The notes: generated by a model from the sequence alone, not told the origin. Positions 12,546-21,614 are shown, counted from the first letter of the stretch. The stretch is 24,601 bases of DNA from Collinsella aerofaciens (GCA_905213725.1 CAJMJM010000015.1:1-24601), one strand, 5' to 3'. A program made the numbers and translations.

Positions 12546-14873
12546 ATGGCGGATTCTCAGATCCATGTCGCGCTGGCGGGTAACCCCAACTGCGGCAAGA
12601 CCACGCTTTTCAACCTGATCACCGGCGCCAACGGCTACGTTGGCAACTGGCCCGGCGTCACGGTTGAGAAAAAGGAAGCCAAGCTCCTAAGCGACAAGAA
12701 CGTTACCATCACGGACCTCCCTGGCATCTACTCGCTTTCCCCCTACAGCCCTGAGGAGCAATGCTCGCGCGATTACCTCATGAGCGGCGAGCCCGATGTC
12801 GTCGTTCAGGTGGTCGACGCCACCAACCTCGAGCGTAACCTGTACCTGGCGCTTCAGGTTATCGAGACCGGCCTGCCCGTGGTCGTTGCCCTCAACATGG
12901 CCGACCTGGTCGAGAAGAACGGCGATAAGATCGACACCGACAAGCTTTCCAAGAAGCTCGGTTGTCCGGTCATGATGATCTCGGCTCTTAAGAACAAGGG
13001 CATCAAGGAGCTTTTCGAGCAGGTCAAGAAGTCCGCTTCTTCTAAGGGCCAGGTGCCGGAGCACAAGTTCGATTCCTCCATCGAGGACGTTCTGACGCAC
13101 ATCGAGAACAACCTTCCGGCCAGCGTTCCCGCCAACAAGCGCCGCTATTACGCCGTCAAGCTGTTCGAGCGTGACGCAGACGCCTGCAAGCTCATCAACC
13201 TCACCAAGGAGAAGGCCGCTCGCGTGGAGCAGCTGGTCGCCCAGTGCGAGCAGGACTGCGACGACGACGCCGAGTCCATCATCACCGGCGAGCGTTACGG
13301 CGTGATTGCCCACATCATTGACGAGTGCCTCACCAAGGCTCCGGCAAAGATGAGCACCTCCGAGAAGATCGACCGCGTGGTTACCAACCGTATCCTGGGC
13401 CTGCCGATCTTTGTGGTCATCATGTTCTGCGTGTACTACATCGCCGTTTCTACCTTGGGCGGCACGGTGACGGACTTCACCAACGACCAGCTCTTCGGTA
13501 CCGACGGTTGGTATGTGCTCGGCCAGGGTCGCGACGCCTACGACGCGGCCGTCGAGGCTGCGGGTGACAATGCCGACTCGGTCGACCCGGCACAGTACGG
13601 CCCCTATGTCCCGGGTATCACCACCGTGGTGCACGACGCCCTTGTGGCGGGCGGCACCGAGGACGGTGGCCTGGTCGATTCGCTGGTCTGTGACGGTATC
13701 GTCGGCGGCCTGGGCGCCATCTTCGGCTTTGTGCCGCAGATGTTCCTGCTTTTTGTGATGCTGTCCTTCTTGGAGGACTGCGGCTATATGGCCCGCGTCG
13801 CCTTCATCATGGACCGCGTGTTCCGCCGCTTTGGCCTGTCCGGTAAGTCCTTCATCCCCATGCTCGTGTCCTCGGGCTGCGGCGTCCCCGGCGTCATGGC
13901 TACCAAGACCATCGAGAACGAGAAGGACCGCCGCATGACGGTCATGACCACCACGTTCATTCCCTGTGGCGCTAAGCTGCCGATCATCGCCCTGCTCATG
14001 GGTTCCATCATCGGCGATTCTTCTACCACCGCCGCGTGGATCAGCCCGCTCTTCTACTTCCTGGGCGTCTTTGCCGTCATCGCCTCGGGCCTCATGCTCA
14101 AGAAGACCAAGCTCTTCGCCGGCCGTCCGACCCCGTTTGTCATGGAGCTTCCTGCCTACCACTTCCCGGCGATCCGCTCTTGGGCGCTGCACGTGTGGGA
14201 GCGCTGCTGGGCCTTTATCAAGAAGGCCGGCACGGTCATCTTTGCGTCCACCGTCGTCGTTTGGTTCCTCTCCAACTTTGGTAGCTATAACGGTTCCTTT
14301 GGCTTCCTGCCTGCGATGGACGGCATCCCCGAGGAGTTTATGGACTACTCCGTGCTTGCCATGCTGGGCAACCTGGTCGCTTGGATCTTCGCCCCGCTCG
14401 GCTTTAGCACCTGGCAGGCCACCGCACTGACTGTCTCTGGCCTCGTCGCCAAGGAGAACGTCGTCGCCACCGCCGGCTCGCTGCTGTCCGTCGCAGACGC
14501 GGGCGAGACCGACCCGAGCCTGTGGACCGCGTTTGCCGGCATGTTCCCCACCATGGGCGCTTGCGTTGCCTTCGGTGCCTTCAACCTGCTGTGCGCTCCG
14601 TGCTTTGCCGCCATTGGCACCATCCGCAACCAGATGGACTCTGGCAAGTGGACCGCGATTGCCATCGGCTACGAGTGCGCCTTCGCTTGGGTGATCGGCC
14701 TGTTCATCAACCAGTTCTACAACTTGCTTGTTCTTGGACAGTTTGGTATCTGGACGATTGTGGCCATCGTGCTGCTGGTTGCGATGCTCTTCCAGATCTT
14801 CCGTCCCATGCCCAAGCATGCATGGACCGACGAGGACGAGACCAACACTGCTTCCGCCGCAGTTTCCGCTTAA
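12546..14873 (+). CDS. feoB: FeoB, GTP-driven ferrous iron transporter
   Basis: A 775-residue protein (E. coli FeoB 773) that imports Fe(II) across the membrane. The N-terminal G domain has all motifs: GNPNCGKTT (residues 12-20), GVTVE (37-41), DLPG (57-60), NMAD (117-120, canonical NxxD) and SAL near 145. A helical GDI-like domain follows to about residue 260, then the membrane part with two Gate repeats. Pore-lining Cys occur in SSGCGVPGVMATKT and FIPCGAKLPI. An acidic extracellular loop (about 315-370, rich in Asp/Gly) lies between the first two membrane segments. The start has AGGAAGAAGG upstream. It is followed by a terminator, and a FeoB-associated peptide gene comes next. Confidence 0.97.
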   Translation: MADSQIHVALAGNPNCGKTTLFNLITGANGYVGNWPGVTVEKKEAKLLSDKNVTITDLPGIYSLSPYSPEEQCSRDYLMSGEPDVVVQVVDATNLERNLYLALQVIETGLPVVVALNMADLVEKNGDKIDTDKLSKKLGCPVMMISALKNKGIKELFEQVKKSASSKGQVPEHKFDSSIEDVLTHIENNLPASVPANKRRYYAVKLFERDADACKLINLTKEKAARVEQLVAQCEQDCDDDAESIITGERYGVIAHIIDECLTKAPAKMSTSEKIDRVVTNRILGLPIFVVIMFCVYYIAVSTLGGTVTDFTNDQLFGTDGWYVLGQGRDAYDAAVEAAGDNADSVDPAQYGPYVPGITTVVHDALVAGGTEDGGLVDSLVCDGIVGGLGAIFGFVPQMFLLFVMLSFLEDCGYMARVAFIMDRVFRRFGLSGKSFIPMLVSSGCGVPGVMATKTIENEKDRRMTVMTTTFIPCGAKLPIIALLMGSIIGDSSTTAAWISPLFYFLGVFAVIASGLMLKKTKLFAGRPTPFVMELPAYHFPAIRSWALHVWERCWAFIKKAGTVIFASTVVVWFLSNFGSYNGSFGFLPAMDGIPEEFMDYSVLAMLGNLVAWIFAPLGFSTWQATALTVSGLVAKENVVATAGSLLSVADAGETDPSLWTAFAGMFPTMGACVAFGAFNLLCAPCFAAIGTIRNQMDSGKWTAIAIGYECAFAWVIGLFINQFYNLLVLGQFGIWTIVAIVLLVAMLFQIFRPMPKHAWTDEDETNTASAAVSA

Positions 14874-14902
14874 GTCCGAATAAGGATTAACCCCTTTCCA
14901 CG

Positions 14903-14935
14903 AGCCCGGGTGTCCCAGCGACACTCGGGCTTTTT
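14903..14935 (+). terminator. Rho-independent terminator after feoB
   Basis: GCCCGGGTGTC (14904-14914) pairs with GACACTCGGGC (14920-14930), one G-U pair, followed by five T. Confidence 0.9.
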
Positions 14936-15047
14936 GGTGGGGGAGATATGGCGTTTCCGCAGATAAAACCGACCAAAATAAAACGTCCCTATTTGGTAGG
15001 TGGAGAATGGGGTAAAGTAAGTGATGGCTAACTAGAGGAGGCTTGCT

Positions 15048-15248
15048 ATGGCACCTATCGATATTGTTGTACTGGCTGTTATCGGTATTGCGTTTGTCGC
15101 CGTGTGCGTGCGTATCTACCGCAAGGGCACCTGCGCCGACTGCGCTCAGGGTGGCGTTTGCACGGGGCATTGCTCCAACAAAAAGACGTGCGCCGCGCTG
15201 AAAGGCGTCGACAAAATCGCCGAAGACTTGGGCCGCGGTATTAAATAA
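15048..15248 (+). CDS. FeoB-associated Cys-rich membrane peptide
   Basis: A 66-residue protein with one N-terminal membrane segment (about residues 5-23, PIDIVVLAVIGIAFVAVCV) and a short cytoplasmic or outer tail with six Cys, five of them in the tail pattern CADC...C..HC......C. This is the layout of the small FeoB-associated Cys-rich proteins encoded beside feoB in many Gram-positives, proposed to bind iron or support FeoB like FeoC. AGAGGAGG upstream of the ATG is an excellent ribosome site. It is separated from feoB by a terminator, so it needs its own promoter; TAAAGT at about 15014 is a possible -10. Function is inferred from neighbourhood and Cys pattern. Confidence 0.85.
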   Translation: MAPIDIVVLAVIGIAFVAVCVRIYRKGTCADCAQGGVCTGHCSNKKTCAALKGVDKIAEDLGRGIK

Positions 15249-15262
15249 GGTCTAGGCATCCA

Positions 15263-15294
15263 AGCGCCTCGCGAGCATCCGTTCGCGGGGCGCT
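15263..15294 (+). terminator. Probable terminator stem after the Cys-rich peptide gene
   Basis: AGCGCCTCGCGA (15263-15274) pairs with TCGCGGGGCGCT (15283-15294), one G-U pair, eight-base loop. Only three T end the stem, so termination would be partial. Confidence 0.6.
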
Positions 15295-15392
15295 TTGCAC
15301 ATTTGGGGGCGAGCGCGGCGAGTTGAAGAGTGATTTTGGGGTATCGTTACCTGTACTGTTAATTGGCAACTTATCTATAACGGAGTATCCCC

Positions 15393-16472
15393 ATGAGCGC
15401 TCGCGTAACCATGAAGGACATAGCCGCCGAGCTTGGCGTTTCCATCAATACCGTGCACAAGGCCCTGACGGGTAAAGCCGGCGTGAGCGAATCCGTGCGC
15501 TCCAAGGTGAATGCTAAGGCCGAGGCCATGGGTTACCATCGCAATACGAGTGCCTCGAGCCTGCGCCGCAAGGATATCAACCTGGTGTTTTGCCTGCCCC
15601 GCGCATCGCGCGAGGGAGCGTACTTTTTCCGTTACCTGTGGGAAGGCTGCAACCGCTTTGAGCAGGAGGTCATCGACCGGGGCATTACGGTTGAGCGTGT
15701 TGAATTTGGCGTGGGTGGCTACGCTGATGCGCTCGAGCAGATTGATGAGCGCCTGCAGGTAGGCGAGAAGATTGATGGCCTGCTTGCCTATGTTCCGAGC
15801 GATGACCGCGCAACCGAGCTTTTGAGGCAGATTGCCGAGGCGGGTGTGGCGATCGAGCTCGTCGATGGCGACCGACCGCACCTCGATCGCCTGGGTGCCA
15901 GTCTGGCAGACTATTCCGCGGCGGGCAGTCTTATGGCAGAGCAGGCGGCAAACCTGGTTCACGCTTCTGGGGCTGACGCCCGCGTGCTCCTGTTGGCGGG
16001 CGACCCCTATACCGATTCACACTATCTGACCGCCCGCGCCATCCATAATTACTTGCGCGAACGTGATATTCCATGGCAGGTTGAGGATCTTGCCGGCGCC
16101 CATGCGCAAGTCAAACAGCTCGAGCGCGAGCTTGAGCAGCGCTTGAGTGCGCCGGATGCTCCCGAGCTCATCTGTAGCGTTTTTGCCGTTGGTTCCGAGG
16201 TAGTCGCCAACGCGCTTGTTTCGAGCGGCAAGGCCGGCAAGGTCATGGTAATCGGCAACGACCTGTTCCCCGAGAGCGCCTTGGCCTTGCGTCGTGGCAT
16301 CTTTACCAATATTGTCTATAAAGACCCGGTGAGCCTGGCGTATCGCGGCGCTAAGACGCTGGGCGATTATCTGCTGTGGGGAAGGACCCCGACGGCGCCC
16401 GTCCAGAAGGGCGCCGTCGAGATGGTATTTGCCAGCAATGTCGACCGCTACTGCGAACTTGCGGGTATTTAG
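15393..16472 (+). CDS. LacI/GalR-family transcriptional regulator, probable repressor of the galacturonate genes
   Basis: A 359-residue LacI-family protein. The helix-turn-helix is TMKDIAAELGVSINTVHKAL (about residues 6-25) and the hinge region follows in NTSASSLRRKD; the effector domain starts near DINLVFCLP (about 61) and ends close to the C-terminus. It has the divergent sugar-binding domain typed as Peripla_BP_4-like (ends VEMVFASNVDRY) rather than the classical VVGFDD signature. ACGGAG lies before the start at 15393. It stands just before uxaC in the same direction, separated by a terminator inside an inverted-repeat element. The GTGAACGTTCAC palindromes at the uxa and symporter promoters are the type of site it should bind; galacturonate or tagaturonate is the likely inducer. 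None of those palindromes lies before its own gene. Confidence 0.9.
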   Translation: MSARVTMKDIAAELGVSINTVHKALTGKAGVSESVRSKVNAKAEAMGYHRNTSASSLRRKDINLVFCLPRASREGAYFFRYLWEGCNRFEQEVIDRGITVERVEFGVGGYADALEQIDERLQVGEKIDGLLAYVPSDDRATELLRQIAEAGVAIELVDGDRPHLDRLGASLADYSAAGSLMAEQAANLVHASGADARVLLLAGDPYTDSHYLTARAIHNYLRERDIPWQVEDLAGAHAQVKQLERELEQRLSAPDAPELICSVFAVGSEVVANALVSSGKAGKVMVIGNDLFPESALALRRGIFTNIVYKDPVSLAYRGAKTLGDYLLWGRTPTAPVQKGAVEMVFASNVDRYCELAGI

Positions 16473-16498
16473 CCGATTGAGCAGGTACCCCCTCTTGC

Positions 16499-16695
16499 GA
16501 CGTGCATTTTTGGGAGTATTCAGCATTGGCATGCCCTGAATGAGGTGCAGAACGACTGTTTTAAGTGCCCCCGATGGCGTAATTTGCCATCGGGGGCACT
16601 TTTTATGCCGATCGGGCGCTATCTGCGTTCCAAATAGGACGCTGAGGATGGCGCACGGCGCGCTCCAATGCTGAATACTCCCAAAAATGTACGTC
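16499..16695. repeat. 197-bp element with 31-bp near-perfect terminal inverted repeats enclosing a terminator
   Basis: The ends 16499-16529 and 16665-16695 are reverse complements at 30 of 31 positions; the core includes TTTTTGGGAGTATTCAGCAT. Inside, a long terminator hairpin sits near the middle. No coding sequence or target-site duplication is visible. The arms differ from those of the 11158-11387 element apart from a GAGTAYT core. With the uxa control region it accounts for the 460-base gap between the regulator gene and uxaC; 16696-16785 shows nothing I can name. Confidence 0.65.
16563..16604 (+). terminator. Strong rho-independent terminator after the second lacI-type gene
   Basis: AAGTGCCCCCGATGGC (16563-16578) pairs perfectly with GCCATCGGGGGCACTT (16586-16601), seven-base loop, T-run to 16604. 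It isolates the uxa genes from the regulator gene. Confidence 0.92.
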
Positions 16696-16785
16696 GGGAC
16701 ATGACCCACCTGAGCAAAAGCGCTCAAGTTCGGTGTTCGGGGACGCCAACCAGTCCGCAATACATGCAAGTCACATCTCCAGCAA

Positions 16786-16813
16786 CCGTTGAACGGGCAA
16801 AATCTACCGTTCA
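16786..16813. promoter_or_regulatory. Direct-repeat box (CCGTT x2, 21-bp period) upstream of uxaC
   Basis: CCGTTGAACGG (16786-16796) is followed after 10 bases (GCAAAATCTA) by CCGTTCA (16807-16813). The two CCGTT starts are 21 bases apart. The second half lies 29 bases before the -35. The part TGAACGG-N10-CCGTTCA is also an inverted repeat here. Same layout as before ebgA and the symporter gene. Confidence 0.55.
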
Positions 16814-16826
16814 CCCCGTGGTGGTT

Positions 16827-16880
16827 AGGTGAACGTTCACCTTTTAAGGTGCAATGGATTAGTATAGTGAACGTTCACCT
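16827..16880. promoter_or_regulatory. Two GTGAACGTTCAC operators at the uxaC promoter
   Basis: AGGTGAACGTTCACCT (16827-16842) is a perfect 16-bp palindrome that includes the -35. GTGAACGTTCAC (16867-16878, then CT) lies just after the -10. Centres are 38 bases apart. A LacI-type repressor, probably the product of the gene ending at 16472, would block the promoter at both. Confidence 0.88.
16836..16865 (+). promoter_or_regulatory. uxaC promoter
   Basis: TTCACC (-35, 16836-16841), 18-base spacer, TAGTAT (-10, 16860-16865). Embedded between the two operators. Start of transcription would be near 16872. Confidence 0.65.
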
Positions 16881-16932
16881 AAAGGATAACGAGCGCGCCG
16901 TGCGCCCGCCTTGCCAGCAAAGGGGCTGTTTG

Positions 16933-18360
16933 ATGAAAAACTTTATGGACGATCAGGATTTCCTGCTGAGCACCAAGACCGGCGAGGAGCTGTTCCACAA
17001 CTTTGCCAAGGGCATGCCCATCGTCGACTACCACTGCCACATTTCCCCCAGGGAGATCTGGGAGGACAAGCGTTTCGAGAATATCACCGAGGTTTGGCTG
17101 GGCGGCGACCACTACAAGTGGCGCCTGATGCGTGCCAACGGCGTCGACGAGCGTTTTATCACTGGCGACGCCCCTGCTCGCGAGAAGTTCCAAAAGTGGG
17201 CCGAGACCCTGGGTCGCTGCGTCGGCAACCCCGTCTTTGAGTGGAGCCACCTGGAGCTTAAGCGCTACTTTGGCTACGAGGGCGTCCTCAACGGCAAGAC
17301 CGCCCAGGAGGTCTGGGACCTTGCCAACGCCAAGCTCGCCGAGGCCAGCTTCACCTGCCGCAACCTGATCAAGCAGTCCAACGTCCGCATGATCTGCACT
17401 ACTGACGACCCCGCCGACAGCTTTGAGTGGCACAAGAAGATTGCAGCCGACGACAGCTTTGACGTTCAGGTCGTTCCCGCCATGCGCCCCGACGCCGCCC
17501 TGCGCATCGAGCGCGGCCAGGAGTTTGCCGACTACTGCAAGCACCTCTCCGAGGTTGCCGGCGTTGAGGTCAGCGACTTCGAGGGCATGAAGGCGGCCAT
17601 CTCCAAGCGCTACGACGTTGCTCACGAGCTGGGATGTCGCGCATCCGACCATGCACTCGACTACGTTATGTACGCCCCGGCTACCGCCGACGAGATCGAG
17701 GCCATCTTTGCCAAGGGCCTGGCTGCTGAGCCGCTCACTGAGGAAGAAGTCCTCAAGTACAAGACTGCCTTTATGCAGTTCGTTGCCGGTGAGTATGTCC
17801 GTCTGGGCTGGGCCATGCAGCTGCACTTTGGCTGCAAGCGCGACAACAACCGCGCCATGTTTGCCAAGCTCGGTCCCGACACCGGCTACGACTGCATCTC
17901 CAACTACACGCCGTCCGACCAGCTCGCCGATTTCCTCAACTCCATCCAGGAGACCTGCGGCCTGCCCAAGACCATCCTGTACAGCCTGAACCCCATCGAT
18001 AACACCATGATCGATACCGTCATGGGCTGCTTCCAGGAGGCTCCGACCGCCGGTAAGATCCAGAACGGCTCCGCCTGGTGGTTCAACGACAACGAGGTCG
18101 GCATGCGCGAGCAACTCACGGCTCTGGCTAACGAGGGCGTGCTGGGCAACTTTGTGGGCATGCTTACCGACTCCCGCTCTTTCCTGTCCTATCCGCGCCA
18201 CGAGTACTTCCGTCGCGTGCTGTGCAGCGTGATCGGCGAGTGGGTCGAGCAGGGCAAGTATCCGGCCGACATGGAGCTGCTGGGCAGTATCGTGCGCGAC
18301 ATCAGCTACAACAATGCGGTCCGCTACTTTGGCTTTGACCTGGACACCGTCGAGGCCTAA
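16933..18360 (+). CDS. uxaC: Uronate isomerase (glucuronate/galacturonate isomerase)
   Basis: UxaC interconverts D-galacturonate and D-tagaturonate (or D-glucuronate and D-fructuronate). The protein has 475 residues, the family size. The amidohydrolase-like metal motif DYHCHISPREIWED is near residues 33-46, and the family blocks MQLHFGCKRDNN and GSAWWFNDNEVGMREQLTALA follow. It ends with YNNAVRYFGF, the usual C-terminus. I place the start at 16933, preceded by AAAGGGG; an in-frame ATG at 16789 lies upstream of the promoter and would translate the operators. It is the first gene of uxaC-uxaB-uxaA, with 94 bases to uxaB. The presence of uxaB and uxaA but not uxuAB points to galacturonate as the main substrate. 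Confidence 0.96.
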   Translation: MKNFMDDQDFLLSTKTGEELFHNFAKGMPIVDYHCHISPREIWEDKRFENITEVWLGGDHYKWRLMRANGVDERFITGDAPAREKFQKWAETLGRCVGNPVFEWSHLELKRYFGYEGVLNGKTAQEVWDLANAKLAEASFTCRNLIKQSNVRMICTTDDPADSFEWHKKIAADDSFDVQVVPAMRPDAALRIERGQEFADYCKHLSEVAGVEVSDFEGMKAAISKRYDVAHELGCRASDHALDYVMYAPATADEIEAIFAKGLAAEPLTEEEVLKYKTAFMQFVAGEYVRLGWAMQLHFGCKRDNNRAMFAKLGPDTGYDCISNYTPSDQLADFLNSIQETCGLPKTILYSLNPIDNTMIDTVMGCFQEAPTAGKIQNGSAWWFNDNEVGMREQLTALANEGVLGNFVGMLTDSRSFLSYPRHEYFRRVLCSVIGEWVEQGKYPADMELLGSIVRDISYNNAVRYFGFDLDTVEA

Positions 18361-18454
18361 GCCCGCATCGAATCACATCGAACCCTGGGCGCCGTTGCCA
18401 CACGCGGAGCCCCGTTTTGCTTGCACGCTAACAGCTATCTAAGGAGACACATAG

Positions 18455-19969
18455 ATGGAGAACATCAGCTACGATGCGCTCGAGAAGATCGGCTACAAGG
18501 GCTATTTGCTGCCCAAGGATGCTCCCGAGAAGGTTCTGCAGTTTGGCGAGGGCAATTTCCTGCGCGCCTTCGTCGACCGATTCTTCGATATGGGCAACGA
18601 GGCAACCGGCTGGAACGGCAAGGTTGTCATGGTGCAGCCCATCAGCGGCGCCTTTGGCTTTGCCGACGGCATCAATGCCCAGGACGACCTGTACACCGTG
18701 CTGGTGCGCGGCAAGGAGAACGGCAACACGGTTGACGAGTCCCGCGTGATCAGTGCCTGCAGCCGCTGCCTCAATCCGTATCGCGAGGACGACTACCGCG
18801 CCATGATGGAGGTTGCCGTCTCCGACGACCTGGAGATCATCGTCTCCAACACCACCGAGGCCGGTATCGCCTACGACCCGTCCTGCAAGGCCGACGACAT
18901 GCCGCCCGCGAGCTTCCCCGCCAAGCTTGCCCAGGTGCTCCACACCCGCTGGGCTGCCGGCAAGCCGGGCGTCATCGTGCTCGCCTGCGAGCTCATCGAT
19001 CACAACGGCGAGGAGCTGCTGCGCATCATGAACCAGTACGTGAGCGACTGGGGCTGGGAGGACGCGTTTGCGCAGTGGATGGCCAACGACTGCACCGTCT
19101 GCACCACGCTCGTCGACACTATCGTCCCCGGCCGCATCCGCGACCCCAAGGAGGCCGCTGCCGTGGCCGAGCGCCTGGGCTACGAGGATCCCTTCCTGGC
19201 CGTGCGCGAGCCCTTCCAGATGTGGGGCATCCAGGGCGACGAGTCGCTTGCCGAGAAGCTTCCCTTCGTAAAGGCCGGCCTGCCGGGCGTCTTTGTGACC
19301 CCCGATGTCACTCCGTACAAGAAGCGCAAGGTCCGCATCCTCAACGGCGCCCACACTGCCTTTGTTCCGGGCTCCTGGGTTGCCGGCTTTGACATCGTGC
19401 GCGACTGCATGCACGACGAGACCGTCCGCGGCTTCATGAACACCATGCTCTACGATGAGGTCATCCCGACGCTTGCCGCCGACCTGGATGTCGAGGACTG
19501 CAAGGCCTTTGCCGCCGCCGTCGAGAACCGCTTCGACAACCCGTTTATCGACCACGCGCTGCTCTCCATTTGCCTCAACTCCACGGCCAAGTGGCGCGCT
19601 CGCGATCTGCCCACGCTCAAGGACTATGTTGCCGAGACCGGCAGCCTTCCCAAGTGCCTGGCCACGAGCCTCGCTACGCTCATCGCCTTCTACACGCAGG
19701 AGCTTGTGTCCCGCGAGGGCGATGGCCTGCACCTGCGCCGTGCCGACGGCACCGAGTACACCGCTCAGGACGATGCCTTCGTGCTCGATTTCTACGCCGC
19801 CCACGCCGGTGCAGACGATGCCGAGCTGGTGCACGACGTGCTCACCAATGAGCAGATGTGGGGCGAGGACCTTACGCAGATCACCGGTCTCGAGGAGTTT
19901 GTCGTCAACGCGCTCACCGTCGTGCGTGTCGAGGGCGCCAAGCAGGCCTTCGCCAACGCTCAAGCGTAA
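18455..19969 (+). CDS. uxaB: Tagaturonate reductase (altronate oxidoreductase)
   Basis: UxaB reduces D-tagaturonate to D-altronate with NADH. This 504-residue member of the polyol-specific long-chain dehydrogenase (mannitol dehydrogenase) family has the N-terminal nucleotide site VLQFGEGNFLRAFVD (about 27-41), the block SNTTEAGI (about 132-139), and the catalytic signature with KKRKVRILNGAHT near 289-301. It is somewhat longer than the 483-residue E. coli protein. AAGGAGACAC upstream marks its start. The 94-base gap after uxaC has no clear terminator, so one transcript is likely. Fructuronate reductase UxuB is the related alternative; the length, the partner uxaA and the sequence style favour UxaB. 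Confidence 0.93.
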   Translation: MENISYDALEKIGYKGYLLPKDAPEKVLQFGEGNFLRAFVDRFFDMGNEATGWNGKVVMVQPISGAFGFADGINAQDDLYTVLVRGKENGNTVDESRVISACSRCLNPYREDDYRAMMEVAVSDDLEIIVSNTTEAGIAYDPSCKADDMPPASFPAKLAQVLHTRWAAGKPGVIVLACELIDHNGEELLRIMNQYVSDWGWEDAFAQWMANDCTVCTTLVDTIVPGRIRDPKEAAAVAERLGYEDPFLAVREPFQMWGIQGDESLAEKLPFVKAGLPGVFVTPDVTPYKKRKVRILNGAHTAFVPGSWVAGFDIVRDCMHDETVRGFMNTMLYDEVIPTLAADLDVEDCKAFAAAVENRFDNPFIDHALLSICLNSTAKWRARDLPTLKDYVAETGSLPKCLATSLATLIAFYTQELVSREGDGLHLRRADGTEYTAQDDAFVLDFYAAHAGADDAELVHDVLTNEQMWGEDLTQITGLEEFVVNALTVVRVEGAKQAFANAQA

Positions 19970-19975
19970 ATTCCC

Positions 19976-20005
19976 GGTGCGGGCGCCAGACGGCTTGCCC
20001 GCGCC
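19976..20005 (+). promoter_or_regulatory. Intercistronic stem-loop between uxaB and uxaA
   Basis: GGTGCGGGC (19976-19984) pairs with GCCCGCGCC (19997-20005), one G-U pair, 12-base loop. No T-run follows. It starts six bases after the uxaB stop and could protect the upstream mRNA end. Confidence 0.4.
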
Positions 20006-20044
20006 TCGACTTCTGCTCAACCTGTAGGGTTAGGACCATTTGTA

Positions 20045-21529
20045 ATGAACACTATCCAGATCAATCCGGCCGATAACGTGATCGTCGCGCTGTCGCCGCT
20101 TGCCAAGGGCACCGCCGTCGCGGTTCCCGGGGAGGGCGAGGTCGCTGCCGCGGAGGATATTCCGCAGGGCCACAAGATGGCCGTGCGTGCCATTGCGGCG
20201 GGGGAGAACGTTGTCAAGTACGGTCTTCCTATCGGCCATGTGACGGGCGACATCCAGCCCGGTCAGTGGCTTCATACGCATAACGTCAAGACCAACCTTT
20301 CGGGCGAGGTCGAGTACGCCTACAACCCCACGCATCCGGTCGTGGATCCCGTTGAGCCTGAGACCTTTATGGGCTTCCGTCGCGCCGACGGCCGCGCCGC
20401 CACGCGCAACGAGCTGTGGATCATCCCCACGGTCGGCTGCGTCAACGAGGTCGCACGTGCCATGTGCGGGCAGGCTCAGGATCTGGTCGAGGGTTCGCTG
20501 GAGGGCGTCTATTACTTTCCGCATCCGTTTGGCTGCTCGCAGACCGGCGCCGACCATGCCCAGACCCGTCGCCTGCTGATAGCGCTCTCGCGTCACGCAA
20601 ACGCTGCGGGCGTGCTGTTCCTGTCGCTCGGCTGCGAGAACTGCACGCATCAGCAGGTGCTCGACGAGCTGGGCGAGTACGATCACGAGCGCGTTCGCTT
20701 CCTTACCTGCCAAGATGTTGCCGACGAGCAGGTCGAAGGCCACAAGATTCTGTCTGAGCTGGCCGACCTGGCCAAGCAGGCCAAGCGTGAGCCCATTCCG
20801 GCATCCGAGCTGGTCATTGGCCTTAAGTGCGGTGGCTCTGACGGTCTTTCGGGCATTACCGCCAACCCCACGATCGGTCGCGTGAGCGATATGCTCGTCG
20901 CCCGCGGTGGCACGTCGGTGCTCACCGAGGTCCCCGAGATGTTTGGCGCCGAGAGCATTCTGCTCGATCGCTGCGAGGACGAGCAGGTGTTTAACGCCGC
21001 CTCCGACATGCTCAACGGCTTTAAGGATTACTTTATTAGCCATGGCGAGGTCGTCTACGAGAACCCGAGCCCCGGCAACAAGGATGGCGGCATCACCACA
21101 CTCGAGGACAAGAGCTGCGGCTGCGTGCAAAAGGGCGGATCTGCCCCCATCGTCGACGTGCTGCCGTACGCCGGTCAGGCTACCAAGCATGGTCTGAACA
21201 TGTTGTGCGGTCCGGGCAACGACATGGTATCCACCACGGCCCTGACGGCTGCCGGCTGCCACGTGATCCTGTTCTCGACCGGCCGCGGCACGCCGTTTGG
21301 TGCGCCGGCGCCTACGCTCAAGGTGTTCACCAACCAGCGCCTGTGCGACCACAAGGCCAACTGGATGGACTTTAACGCCGGTGTGGTGGCTACGGGCGAG
21401 CGTACGCTCGATGAGGCTGCCGGCGATCTGTATCAGCTGGTGCTGGACACGGCGAGCGGCAAGCTTACCAGCGCCGAGCGTCGCGGCTGTCACGAGATCA
21501 GCATCTGGAAGGACGGAGTCTGCCTGTAG
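20045..21529 (+). CDS. uxaA: Altronate dehydratase
   Basis: UxaA removes water from D-altronate to give 2-keto-3-deoxy-D-gluconate. The protein has 494 residues, nearly identical in length to E. coli UxaA (495). It has the N-terminal SAF domain (about 1-95, with INPADNVIVAL and the GHKMAVRAI turn) and the C-terminal dehydratase domain with NELWIIPTVGCVNEVA, FGCSQTGADHAQTRR, LGCENC and GLKCGGSDGLSGITANPTIG; the conserved Cys and His residues hold the metal. TAGGA about 8 bases upstream is a modest ribosome site. It closes the uxaC-uxaB-uxaA operon before a strong terminator. The following steps (KDG kinase and aldolase) are not in the window. Confidence 0.96.
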   Translation: MNTIQINPADNVIVALSPLAKGTAVAVPGEGEVAAAEDIPQGHKMAVRAIAAGENVVKYGLPIGHVTGDIQPGQWLHTHNVKTNLSGEVEYAYNPTHPVVDPVEPETFMGFRRADGRAATRNELWIIPTVGCVNEVARAMCGQAQDLVEGSLEGVYYFPHPFGCSQTGADHAQTRRLLIALSRHANAAGVLFLSLGCENCTHQQVLDELGEYDHERVRFLTCQDVADEQVEGHKILSELADLAKQAKREPIPASELVIGLKCGGSDGLSGITANPTIGRVSDMLVARGGTSVLTEVPEMFGAESILLDRCEDEQVFNAASDMLNGFKDYFISHGEVVYENPSPGNKDGGITTLEDKSCGCVQKGGSAPIVDVLPYAGQATKHGLNMLCGPGNDMVSTTALTAAGCHVILFSTGRGTPFGAPAPTLKVFTNQRLCDHKANWMDFNAGVVATGERTLDEAAGDLYQLVLDTASGKLTSAERRGCHEISIWKDGVCL

Positions 21530-21577
21530 CGATGACACGTTGAGCGCGTGATTGAATAAGCTGCTGCAAAGACTGGG

Positions 21578-21614
21578 CGACCCCGCCGAGGACAATCTCG
21601 GCGGGGTCGTTTTT
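21578..21614 (+). terminator. Rho-independent terminator after uxaA
   Basis: CGACCCCGCCGAG (21578-21590) pairs perfectly with CTCGGCGGGGTCG (21597-21609), six-base loop, five T. Confidence 0.94.

Noticed and set aside
16789..16932. Upstream in-frame ATG for uxaC, adding 48 residues
   Set aside because: It precedes the promoter and both operators, has no ribosome site, and the extension has no family similarity.
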